Shown piece after piece: positions 34,650 to 42,410 of a stretch of 64,000 nucleotides of DNA. This DNA comes from Chitinophagales bacterium (GTDB lineage Bacteria > Bacteroidota > Bacteroidia > Chitinophagales > JADIYW01): the NCBI GenBank assembly GCA_020636545.1, contig JACJXS010000008.1, positions 124,001-188,000 of the forward strand, written 5' to 3'. Below the pieces are notes generated by a model that was given only the letters and a program-made list of their open reading frames with translations, searched no databases and was not told the origin of the DNA. Made by a program: the position numbers and the translations under genes. The stretch's first letter is position 1, and every line of letters begins with the position of its first letter.

Positions 34650-36446
34650 CTAAGTTTTTTTATTATTTGCTTCTATTTCATCAATAAATTCACTGATTAA
34701 TTGTGAGGTATGAATAGGCTCAACCATGTGGTATAAATGCTCTCTAAAAAAATCATGTTCAGAACCATTCGTAACATCAACTACTTTTACATTTTCTGAT
34801 TCATATAATCTTGGAACATATTTAGCTACACCATCTAACTCGCTTTTAAGTATCATTACTGGAAGATGATGTTTTAATGTATTGGTTAAGCCTACCTGTT
34901 TATCGAATTTTTTAGATTCTCTTAATGCTGAACTACTTTGAATTGCAAATATCTTTGGTGGAATTCTATTCATTGCTTTTTCAATTGGAATACGATTTAA
35001 TTCAGGAACAGAATCTAAATTCCCCATTTGATATAGCAATCTTGCTTTAATCGCACTCCAAATCGCACTATTTTCTGTATGTTCTTTCCCAATTACCATA
35101 CTCGCTAAATTCATAGCTCTTTTGCGAACGCCAAATTTACTATCTAGGGGAACAACTCTACGGAACATCGCTAAAAAAGAAGTTTCAATTGGAGCATTCA
35201 CAAATTTCATGGAGGGAATGATTACATAATCCATGAAACCCAAAATAGCATGTTTTACTTCTTCGCCAAAGAAGGGATTGGCACCAATTCTTCCTTTTAG
35301 ATATTTTTTTACACCCACTAAATTATCATATTCTCTATCCATCATTAAGAAATAGGTATTACCCATAGAATGGTCAAATAAATAAACAGGATGTCCTTTT
35401 GAGCCAAAATATTGAATTACGGCATCAATATTCAACATTACATGATTGGAATATTCTTTAACAGGTAAATCATCAGGTATTGTACCATAATGCATAGCAG
35501 CTGCAATATATTTTGTGGTAGGTAGTTTTGTCAATAAGCCATCAAAAGAATTTAAACCTAAGAAACCATGCACCATAATCAATACTGGCAATTTCTCTTT
35601 AGTATTTTCTTTGTAAGGATAAGTTGTATCTAAACGTATAGTTGTAACGCCATAAGGTGTTTCTCTATAAATCTCGATTTGTGGCCAAGTCAATGCTTTG
35701 TCATCAACAAAAACAGTAATTTTTTGTTTATTAGTATCGATAAATCTAATAAAACTAGGACTTTCATTTGCTTGTCCATCGGTGCTATACAGCCACGCTA
35801 ATGGTCTTCTTTTATCGGCTTTTGTAGCTAAGAATGCAATGCGTTTTGTTTTTAATAAAAAACTAGGTGTGCACGTTAATTCTTTTTCTTTATCAATTGT
35901 AACAATAGTAGTGATTTCGTTGGATTCAAAGGCTTTTGATTTTCGTTCAATGCCTGCAATCCTTCCTTTTGGATTAGAAGTAATCATGGCATAATCTAAA
36001 CCTTCCTTATTGTTTTCATCTAAGAATTTTTGGACGGTTTGATTAAAATCAAGCATATACTGTTCGATTTCTGCTTCTACAAATCGCTTTCCTAAAACTT
36101 GTTCGATTTTTATCAATCCTAATTTTAGTAAAGTTTTAATGAACGAACGAGCATCCATTGTATCTAGCTCTACTGATTCTTGACTTTTAAGCGGAGAATT
36201 TACAAATGTGAAGTACAAATTGTGTGGATGGATAATTTTATCAAAATGCTTTACAACATATTTATAAGCACCAGATGGCGATTTTCCATGCGACATTCCA
36301 ATAAGAAATTTTTCTCCTTTTTTTAATGAACGGTTTGCATATTCTATAAAATCTTTGGCTACTGATTCATTAAATTCTTCTTTTGATTTAAAATATTTTG
36401 TTTCTGGAGCTTGATATTTTAATTCCGAGACTTCTTCTTTCGACAT
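34650..36446 (-). CDS. Fusion of 6-phosphogluconolactonase-like domain and alpha/beta hydrolase
   Basis: The protein has 598 residues. The N-terminal part (about 20-225) follows the NagB/6-phosphogluconolactonase fold: KFLIGMSHGKSPSGAYKYVV matches the first phosphate loop, and LKTKRIAFLATKADKRRPLA matches the late strand. The usual lactonase GxDGHxASLFP loop is replaced by TSNPKGRIAG, so activity of this half is doubtful. The C-terminal part (about 270-590) is an alpha/beta hydrolase with oxyanion motif LIMVHGFLGLNSFDG, nucleophile Ser in LFDHSMGNTYFL, an Asp in ILKSELDGVAKY and the catalytic His in NGSEHDFFREHLYHM. No signal peptide. I do not recognise this domain pair as a named family. Confidence 0.75.
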   Translation of the reverse strand: MSKEEVSELKYQAPETKYFKSKEEFNESVAKDFIEYANRSLKKGEKFLIGMSHGKSPSGAYKYVVKHFDKIIHPHNLYFTFVNSPLKSQESVELDTMDARSFIKTLLKLGLIKIEQVLGKRFVEAEIEQYMLDFNQTVQKFLDENNKEGLDYAMITSNPKGRIAGIERKSKAFESNEITTIVTIDKEKELTCTPSFLLKTKRIAFLATKADKRRPLAWLYSTDGQANESPSFIRFIDTNKQKITVFVDDKALTWPQIEIYRETPYGVTTIRLDTTYPYKENTKEKLPVLIMVHGFLGLNSFDGLLTKLPTTKYIAAAMHYGTIPDDLPVKEYSNHVMLNIDAVIQYFGSKGHPVYLFDHSMGNTYFLMMDREYDNLVGVKKYLKGRIGANPFFGEEVKHAILGFMDYVIIPSMKFVNAPIETSFLAMFRRVVPLDSKFGVRKRAMNLASMVIGKEHTENSAIWSAIKARLLYQMGNLDSVPELNRIPIEKAMNRIPPKIFAIQSSSALRESKKFDKQVGLTNTLKHHLPVMILKSELDGVAKYVPRLYESENVKVVDVTNGSEHDFFREHLYHMVEPIHTSQLISEFIDEIEANNKKT

Positions 36447-36558
36447 TGCTTATATCTATTTTAAAATAAAGCAAACAATTTATAAATATTAAATGGAATT
36501 TTAATTTAATTGAATATTAAGTTATTGGAAAACATACTAAATATTTATCTAAAATCAA

Positions 36559-37518
36559 TTATTTCGCAGCTGCTCGTTGTAGCCTATCATTAATTGCTAA
36601 TCCCAAACCTGTTTCAGGCAAGTAATCTGTAACAATTATATCAATAGCACTATTGTCTAAAATCCGCATTGTGCCAAAAAGATTTTGTGCGGCTTCATAA
36701 GTATCTCCAACTAAAGATAAGTTATATTCAACTATATTTTGCTGTTTAAAATTGGCGTTTTTGCCGAAACTAATTATTCCTACTTTTTTATCACGAAATT
36801 GATATATCAATTCTTGGATATCTCCAATATAAAATGGCTTTTTTGGTGCATAATGACTTTTGATTTGTCCAGGTGATTTTGGATTTGAGGATTGATTGAT
36901 ATTAATTTGTACTTTTCCTACAACAGATTCAATAGCATTCAAAGAAAGTCCGCCTAATCGATATAAAATTATTTCATCATTTTCGACTCCAATAATGGTT
37001 GATTCTATCCCGATAGAACAATCTCCGCCATCAAGTATATAAGGAATTTGTTTGCCTAATTGTTGATTGACGTGAGCGGTACTTGTTGGGCTGATATATC
37101 CAAAAGGATTGGCACTAGGTGCCGCCAATGGAAAATCTAAAGAGGATAATAACGCTAATGTAAGTGGATGTTTTGGAATTCTAATGGCAACTTGGTCTAA
37201 GCCAGAAGTTACTAAGTCAGGGATAATTGATTTTTTTGGCAATAATAAGGTCAATGGACCAGGCATATATAAATCTGCCAAAGGTTTTAATGTATGAGGG
37301 AATGATAAGGTATATTTTTCAATTTCATTAATGGAGGCTATATGCACAATTAAAGGGTCAAACGATGGACGTTTTTTAATGTCAAAGATTTGTAAAACGG
37401 CGGTTTCATTTAAAGCATTTGCAGCTAAGCCATAAACAGTTTCTGTAGGAATGGAAACGACACTTCCTTTCTTAAGCCAGTCTGCAGCTTTCTCAATATT
37501 TGAACCAATTTTAGCCAA
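36559..37518 (-). CDS. sua5: L-threonylcarbamoyladenylate synthase, Sua5 type
   Basis: The enzyme makes threonylcarbamoyl-AMP for the t6A37 modification of tRNAs reading ANN codons. The protein has 319 residues, so it has the long Sua5 form with a C-terminal extra domain. The YrdC core shows GSVVSIPTETVYGLAANALN, IFDIKKRPSFDPLIVHI, MPGPLTLLLPK and AAPSANPFGYISPTSTAHV. The linker SPGQIKSHYAPKKPFYIGD marks the Sua5 C-terminal domain. The start is TTG at 37518. It lies 5 nt after the PDZ protein gene, suggesting co-transcription. Confidence 0.95.
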   Translation of the reverse strand: MAKIGSNIEKAADWLKKGSVVSIPTETVYGLAANALNETAVLQIFDIKKRPSFDPLIVHIASINEIEKYTLSFPHTLKPLADLYMPGPLTLLLPKKSIIPDLVTSGLDQVAIRIPKHPLTLALLSSLDFPLAAPSANPFGYISPTSTAHVNQQLGKQIPYILDGGDCSIGIESTIIGVENDEIILYRLGGLSLNAIESVVGKVQININQSSNPKSPGQIKSHYAPKKPFYIGDIQELIYQFRDKKVGIISFGKNANFKQQNIVEYNLSLVGDTYEAAQNLFGTMRILDNSAIDIIVTDYLPETGLGLAINDRLQRAAAK

Positions 37519-37523
37519 TTTTT

Positions 37524-38465
37524 TTATTTAAGGATAATTTTTTTTGCTATTACATTAAATTCATTACTAATGTCCGATAATTGTATTAAATACATTCCTT
37601 TTGAAAGTGTTCTTAAATCAAATTGTTTTATAAGTGTTACTCCAGAGCTTGATACTTTAGTTTCGTAAATAACTAAGCCTGATGTATTCAATATTTTAAT
37701 ATCAAAAGATGCTATGGATTTTGTAGCTATAGTTATCGTAAATAAGCCATCACTTGGGTTTGGTGAAATTCCAAAAGTATGAAAATCTAAAATAGGTTTT
37801 TCGATATCTACTTTTTTATTTTCTGATTGCTCTGCTTCGGTTAAGGTTTTAATATAAACAATATCATCTGTGTTTATTTTTCTTTTCTCTTGGCTTTCCT
37901 TAATTCTTTTAATTGTAAATAGTTTATCTTCCAAATCCAAATAACATTGTGGTATTTCATCGTCTTTATAATTTTTTTGAATATACCAAGTATCTAATAA
38001 ACAATCATTTCCCTTTTTATTAATGGAGATTGGGTTATTTGTTTCATCAAAAACAACAACGGTATTATCATCATCAAAAACCCAATGTTGATTTTTGTCA
38101 ATTATTTGTTTATGAACATTATATGTTTTCGTATTTTTTTTATATCCTAAAATGATATCCATTTTGTTTAAGCTACTATTTCTATAATATTGTAAATGAA
38201 TTTTATCACCCCATTTCTTTTTATTTAATAAGCTGACTAAGTCTGATTTATTCGTAACTGAGTCATTATCAAGTTGAGCGATAATATCATTTTCTTTTAG
38301 CCCACTATTTTTAGCTGCTCCATCATCTAAAATATTGAGAACAACAGCACCTTTAATTCCAGAGTGGTCATAATCTTTAACCAAAACACCTAAATAGCCT
38401 TGTGCAAACGATTTTGATAAAATAATCATCAACAAAAAACCTAAAATTATTTTAATTACTTTCAT
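37524..38465 (-). CDS. PDZ-domain secreted protein with T9SS sorting domain
   Basis: The protein has 313 residues from the ATG at 38465, which yields a clean signal peptide (MKVIKIILGFLLMIILSKSF). A longer in-frame start exists 84 nt upstream but would put extra hydrophobic text before it. A PDZ domain (about 20-110) shows GYLGVLVKDYD and ILDDGAAKNSGLKENDIIAQ. The last 80 residues form a type A T9SS C-terminal domain: FGISPNPSDGLFTITI, VIYETKVSS, LSKGMYLIQLSD and the basic end KKIILK. It is expected to be exported across the outer membrane by T9SS. There is no protease domain. Confidence 0.9.
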   Translation of the reverse strand: MKVIKIILGFLLMIILSKSFAQGYLGVLVKDYDHSGIKGAVVLNILDDGAAKNSGLKENDIIAQLDNDSVTNKSDLVSLLNKKKWGDKIHLQYYRNSSLNKMDIILGYKKNTKTYNVHKQIIDKNQHWVFDDDNTVVVFDETNNPISINKKGNDCLLDTWYIQKNYKDDEIPQCYLDLEDKLFTIKRIKESQEKRKINTDDIVYIKTLTEAEQSENKKVDIEKPILDFHTFGISPNPSDGLFTITIATKSIASFDIKILNTSGLVIYETKVSSSGVTLIKQFDLRTLSKGMYLIQLSDISNEFNVIAKKIILK

Positions 38466-38567
38466 ATCAATATAAAAAAATGTTAAATACAAAATTATTA
38501 AAAAATATATGCTTTTACAAATTAAAAATGGTCCGTATTTTGCATACAAATTAAAAAAACGAGATAG

Positions 38568-39170
38568 ATGAAGTATTTTATATTTAGTATATTAGTGATG
38601 AGTATATTAGGCAACGTACAAGCTCAGAACGAATGGGCTTTAGAAAGAGATAAAAACGGAATAAAAGTTTGGACAAGGAAGAGGTCAAATTCTAGCTTAA
38701 AAGAGTATAAAGGTATAACCATTATCAATGCAACGGTTGATGAATTGGTGGAAATTTTTAAGAATACAAAATTGCATGATCAATTTTTGTATAAAGCACA
38801 ACCGGGAAGTGTTAAAGTAGTAAAAAAAAATAGCGATGATGATTTTTATACTTATATGATTGTGAATGCCCCAATTGTGAAAGATAGAGATGTTGTAACT
38901 CATTATAAGCTAACTAAAGATTCAAAAACTGGGATTGCGACTTTTGAATTAGAAGCAGCTCCCAATCTTGTGCCTATTAATAGTGATTATGTAAGAGTAC
39001 CAGAGATGAAAGGCTATTGGAAGTTTATTCCTAAAGGTAATTCAACTGAAGTAATACATCAAGCTTATAGTTTGACTGGTGGGAATATTCCTTCAGGATT
39101 AGCCAATTCTGCAGCAGTAGATACGCCCTTTTCGATGTTGTCTAAATTGAAAAACTTAGCGGAGAAATAA
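38568..39170 (+). CDS. Secreted START-domain lipid-binding-like protein
   Basis: The protein has 200 residues with a signal peptide (MKYFIFSILVMSILGNVQAQ). The remainder follows a START/SRPBCC fold: WALERDKNGIKVWTRKR, IFKNTKLHDQFLYKAQPGSV, YMIVNAPIVKDRDVVTHYKL and EMKGYWKFIPKGNSTEVIHQ. The START fold encloses a hydrophobic ligand; periplasmic members in Bacteroidota are common and uncharacterised. It is divergent from the PDZ gene and ends at a bidirectional terminator. Confidence 0.88.
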   Translation: MKYFIFSILVMSILGNVQAQNEWALERDKNGIKVWTRKRSNSSLKEYKGITIINATVDELVEIFKNTKLHDQFLYKAQPGSVKVVKKNSDDDFYTYMIVNAPIVKDRDVVTHYKLTKDSKTGIATFELEAAPNLVPINSDYVRVPEMKGYWKFIPKGNSTEVIHQAYSLTGGNIPSGLANSAAVDTPFSMLSKLKNLAEK

Positions 39171-39172
39171 AT

Positions 39173-39202
39173 AAAAATGAGAGCTCTAAGGCTCTCATTT
39201 TT
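39173..39202. terminator. Bidirectional hairpin terminator
   Basis: A perfect 12-bp stem (core ATGAGAGC / GCTCTCAT) with a 6-nt loop, A-run before and T-run after. It lies between the converging START and aminotransferase genes. Confidence 0.88.
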
Positions 39203-39221
39203 TATAAATAATTTGTAAATC

Positions 39222-40418
39222 TTACGATAGTTTTTCTAATGCATTTTTTACTCTAGTAAATGCTTCTTTTAAGTTTTCCTCAGAAGCAGCATAAGAAAAA
39301 CGAATACATTCAGGTGCTCCAAAGCCACTTCCTGAAACTGCGGCTACATGACCTACGTTTAGTAAATATAAACATAAATCATCGGCATCTTTCAATACTT
39401 CGCCTTCAAAAGTTTTTCCGAAATAGGCACTTACATCAGGGAAAACATAAAATGCTCCTGTTGGAATATTACATTTTATATTTGGAATTGTGTTTAATAT
39501 ACTCAACACTAAATCTCTTCTTTTCTTAAAAGCTTCACGCATTGCATAAGTTGGTTCTTGGTCGCCCAAAAGTGCTTCAATTGTACCTCTTTGAGCAATA
39601 GAATTTGTACCTGAAGTAATTTGACCTTGTAATTTATCGCAAGCTTTTGCAATGTATGCAGGAGCAGCAATATAACCGATTCTTGCACCTGTCATAGCAT
39701 AACCTTTTGCTTGTCCATTTACAAGGATTACTCTATCTTTAATACTTGGAAATTCTGCAATTGAAACGTGTTTGCCTACATAATTGATATGTTCATAAAT
39801 TTCATCAGAAACAATATAAACTTGAGGATGTCTTTCTAATACTTTCACAAAACTTTCAATTTCTTCTCTAGTATAAACAGAGCCTGTAGGATTGCTTGGC
39901 GATGAATACACTAAAAATTTAGTTTTAGGTGTAATTGCATTTTCTAATTGTTCAGCGGTAATTTTAAATTCTGCATCAACATTAGTAGAAATATAAATAG
40001 GAGTAGCATTACACATTTTTACTTGTTCAGGATAAGAAACCCAAAATGGTGCTGGAATAATAACTTCATCACCTTCATTTAAAAAAGCAACAAAAACATT
40101 AGCTAATGATTGTTTCGCACCTGTTGATACAACGATATTTTCTGGTTTATAGTCTAAGTTATTATCTCTCTTTAATTTATCGCAAATTGCTTGTTTTAAA
40201 TCTGCATAACCAGAAATTGGAGAATATGAATCGTACTTGCCACTATCAATAGCAGTTTTCATGGCTTCTTTTATATGTTTTGGTGTCTGAAAATCTGGTT
40301 CTCCAAGAGAAAGAGAAATTACGTGAACACCTTTTGCAGCTAATTCTCTACTTAATTGTGCCATTTTGATAGTTGCCGATTCCGACATTCTATTTAAAGT
40401 ATCTGAAGTTTGTAACAT
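39222..40418 (-). CDS. aspC: Pyridoxal-phosphate aspartate aminotransferase (class I)
   Basis: The protein has 398 residues. It transfers amino groups between aspartate and 2-oxoglutarate. Motifs include ISLSLGEPDFQTPKHIKEAM, the cofactor pocket STGAKQSLANVF, the Asn of YSSPSNPTGSVY, VSDEIYEHI, and the Schiff-base lysine in LVNGQAKGYAMTGARIGYIA. The C-terminal substrate Arg is seen in ECIRFSYAAS. It matches the I-gamma subgroup common in Bacteroidota. Some members also accept prephenate; that cannot be excluded. Confidence 0.93.
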   Translation of the reverse strand: MLQTSDTLNRMSESATIKMAQLSRELAAKGVHVISLSLGEPDFQTPKHIKEAMKTAIDSGKYDSYSPISGYADLKQAICDKLKRDNNLDYKPENIVVSTGAKQSLANVFVAFLNEGDEVIIPAPFWVSYPEQVKMCNATPIYISTNVDAEFKITAEQLENAITPKTKFLVYSSPSNPTGSVYTREEIESFVKVLERHPQVYIVSDEIYEHINYVGKHVSIAEFPSIKDRVILVNGQAKGYAMTGARIGYIAAPAYIAKACDKLQGQITSGTNSIAQRGTIEALLGDQEPTYAMREAFKKRRDLVLSILNTIPNIKCNIPTGAFYVFPDVSAYFGKTFEGEVLKDADDLCLYLLNVGHVAAVSGSGFGAPECIRFSYAASEENLKEAFTRVKNALEKLS

Positions 40419-40498
40419 AAGAACTAATTTTAAACAAAAATAATTATTATGCTTTTTCTATACTAAGGTTAAATATTATCATAAAATGAAATACTAAG

Positions 40499-40527
40499 TT
40501 GGATTAGATGCATTTTTTTTAACTTTG
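40499..40527 (+). promoter_or_regulatory. Candidate Bacteroidota promoter for the LEA-like protein gene
   Basis: TTG at 40499-40501, an 18-nt spacer, and TAACTTTG at 40520-40527 fit the TTG-N17-23-TAnnTTTG consensus. The GTG start is 22 nt further on. Confidence 0.55.
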
Positions 40528-40549
40528 ATCTGAAAAATGCATAGAAATA

Positions 40550-41248
40550 GTGGGATTAATCCAAAATATAAGACATAAAATAGTTGATTTTATTGTAAAG
40601 AAAGCAATTGAGAATAGAACTATAGATATTCTTGAAGTTCGAACAAAAGCAATTAATTTAACTTATGTTGATTTGGAAACAGATATAAAAATAAGCAATT
40701 CGTTTTTTTTGCCTATAAAAGTTTTAGAAATTAAGACGGATATTATTAATACAGCAGAACTCAAAATTGGTGCTTTGCATTATGATAAAGTACAGAAAAT
40801 AAAAGGGCATCAGTCGGCTATTTTTACAACACATACTCAGATTAGTAATATTACAGCTCTTTTTAATTTAATTTCTAAATTATTGACCTTGTCAATTAAA
40901 ATGAGAAGTGTAGGTATTGCAAAAATTAAAGTTTTTTGGTTTGTAGTAGATATTCCTGTCGATGATGTTTTTGAAATTAAATCGCATCAATTGAGAATTA
41001 TTGGAGAATTAACAGCAGAAGAAAAAGCGGCGAGAGAAGAACAAAAAAAAGTAAAGAAAGATGCTTATGAACAGAAAATAACGGAACGCAAACAAAAGCG
41101 TCTAGAAATTAAAGAACAAAAAAAGCAGAAGTCTGAAGATATGAAAGATGCTGAGAATACTATGGATATCACCATCAATGAAGATGCCTTGAAATCAATG
41201 GAAAAGGAATTAGATGATGAGCTGAATCGTCAAGAAAATAAAGAATAG
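40550..41248 (+). CDS. LEA-type-2-like protein with charged C-terminal coiled coil
   Basis: I do not recognise a named family. The protein has 232 residues from a GTG start. Residues about 25-155 form a beta-sandwich-like region of the LEA-2 or AsmA-fragment type (LEVRTKAINLTYVDLETDIK, FFLPIKVLEIKTDIIN, FWFVVDIPVDDVFEIK). Residues about 160-232 are highly charged and helical (EEQKKVKKDAYEQKITERKQ). No signal peptide is visible; a hydrophobic start is weak. A membrane or cytoplasmic location is undecided. Confidence 0.65.
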   Translation: MGLIQNIRHKIVDFIVKKAIENRTIDILEVRTKAINLTYVDLETDIKISNSFFLPIKVLEIKTDIINTAELKIGALHYDKVQKIKGHQSAIFTTHTQISNITALFNLISKLLTLSIKMRSVGIAKIKVFWFVVDIPVDDVFEIKSHQLRIIGELTAEEKAAREEQKKVKKDAYEQKITERKQKRLEIKEQKKQKSEDMKDAENTMDITINEDALKSMEKELDDELNRQENKE

Positions 41249-41252
41249 ACGC

Positions 41253-41399
41253 TTAATATTTCCAAATTAAATTACCATCACTTTTATCAAAAGCGTAAGC
41301 ATTTTTGGAATGATAAATCAAAATGTCATTGCCTGAAATAGTTGTTTGAGTTGTTCGTTTTGAATGCCATCAATTTTTCTACGCCAAGTTTTGTTGTTT
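41253..41399 (-). pseudogene. Out-of-frame C-terminal tail of the zinc-ribbon membrane protein
   Basis: Beyond the apparent stop of the gene at 41400, the minus strand still reads as protein. A one-base shift at the AAA run 41412-41414 gives YYNIKTTKLGVEKLMAFK. A compensating shift at the TTTT run 41358-41361 returns to the original frame as TTQTTISGNDILIYHSKNAY, ending in DGNLIWKY and a stop at 41255-41253. The joined protein would be 385 residues. The tail looks like a propeller blade (AFDKSDGNLIWKY). The shifts may be true mutations or base-calling errors. Confidence 0.6.
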
Positions 41400-42410
41400 T
41401 TATATTATAATAAATAACTTCATTTTTGGCTCATTTACACAAACAAATTCAGTTTCGTTGCTGTATAAAATTTCAGAATTGCTAAAATCTACATCTTTTA
41501 AATTAGGCTCAATAGCAACTATGGCATAATTTTTTTTCATCCAATCAGCACCTTCCAAAATTGTTTGGATATCAGAGCTTGATAATTCCATCGTATATTG
41601 TTGTACTTTTTTAGTAATGGCAAATAATTTTCCATTTGAAATGATGTATTTCTTCTCAAACTTCCAATTGTCGCCAGTTTGTTCCATTTTTCTCAATTGA
41701 GTTAATTCTATGTTCGAGACAAAAAGTTGTGTTTTAGGAAAGTAATAGAATGTTGCACCATCTAAATTTTGAAATATAATGGCTTGCATCGCTTTGGAAT
41801 ATTCTATTTTCTGTATGCCATTTTTTAGTTCTTTATATTTAGCAATAAAGGCATTGTTTTTAGCAACAATTTCTTTTGAAGCAATGTTAATTTCAATAAT
41901 TTTATTTTGATTTATGATAGCAAATAAACTTTTTTCAAGTGGTACAGTAACTAAATCATAAGGATTGTCTTCTTTTACTTGAATTACATCTAAAGCAATT
42001 TCATCGTCAATTTTTTTATTATCGGCATCAATGATTTGAAGTGAAATTGTAATTAAATCAGAATTTGCATCAATTCTACTTTTCCAAATTTTATTATTAT
42101 GGATAAATTCAATTTTTTCAGTAATAATTTTTCGCTTAGAGGATTCGTTTTTTTGAGAAGTTTGAGTTTGTTGTTGCATTAATTCTTCCATAGCCTTTTG
42201 CTCATCAAACTTTGGGATAGTGTATTGAATAATAGCAATCAATCCAACAATAAAGAGAATACCAATTAAAATAATTTTGGGTGAGTTTTTTTGTACAAGA
42301 TGTACATTAAATTTATGATTACAATTTAAACAAACCCTTACTTCACCAAACTCAGTTTTTATTTGATTAGAACCACAATTTGGACATTTTATTTCTTGTT
42401 CTTCTACCAA
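41400..42410 (-). CDS. Zinc-ribbon, single-membrane-segment protein with beta-propeller-like domain (C-terminus disrupted)
   Basis: The visible frame is 336 residues. The N-terminus is a zinc ribbon (CPNCGSNQIKTEFGE and VCLNCNHKF, four Cys). A membrane segment follows at about 48-64 (IILIGILFIVGLIAIIQY). The long remainder is beta-rich (FIHNNKIWKSRIDANSDLIT) and may be a PQQ-like propeller. The frame ends abruptly at KMKLFIII, while the following 147 nt encode a natural-looking end in shifted frame (see 41253-41399). Its start overlaps the M13 peptidase end by 7 nt. Function unknown. Confidence 0.75.
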   Translation of the reverse strand: MVEEQEIKCPNCGSNQIKTEFGEVRVCLNCNHKFNVHLVQKNSPKIILIGILFIVGLIAIIQYTIPKFDEQKAMEELMQQQTQTSQKNESSKRKIITEKIEFIHNNKIWKSRIDANSDLITISLQIIDADNKKIDDEIALDVIQVKEDNPYDLVTVPLEKSLFAIINQNKIIEINIASKEIVAKNNAFIAKYKELKNGIQKIEYSKAMQAIIFQNLDGATFYYFPKTQLFVSNIELTQLRKMEQTGDNWKFEKKYIISNGKLFAITKKVQQYTMELSSSDIQTILEGADWMKKNYAIVAIEPNLKDVDFSNSEILYSNETEFVCVNEPKMKLFIII

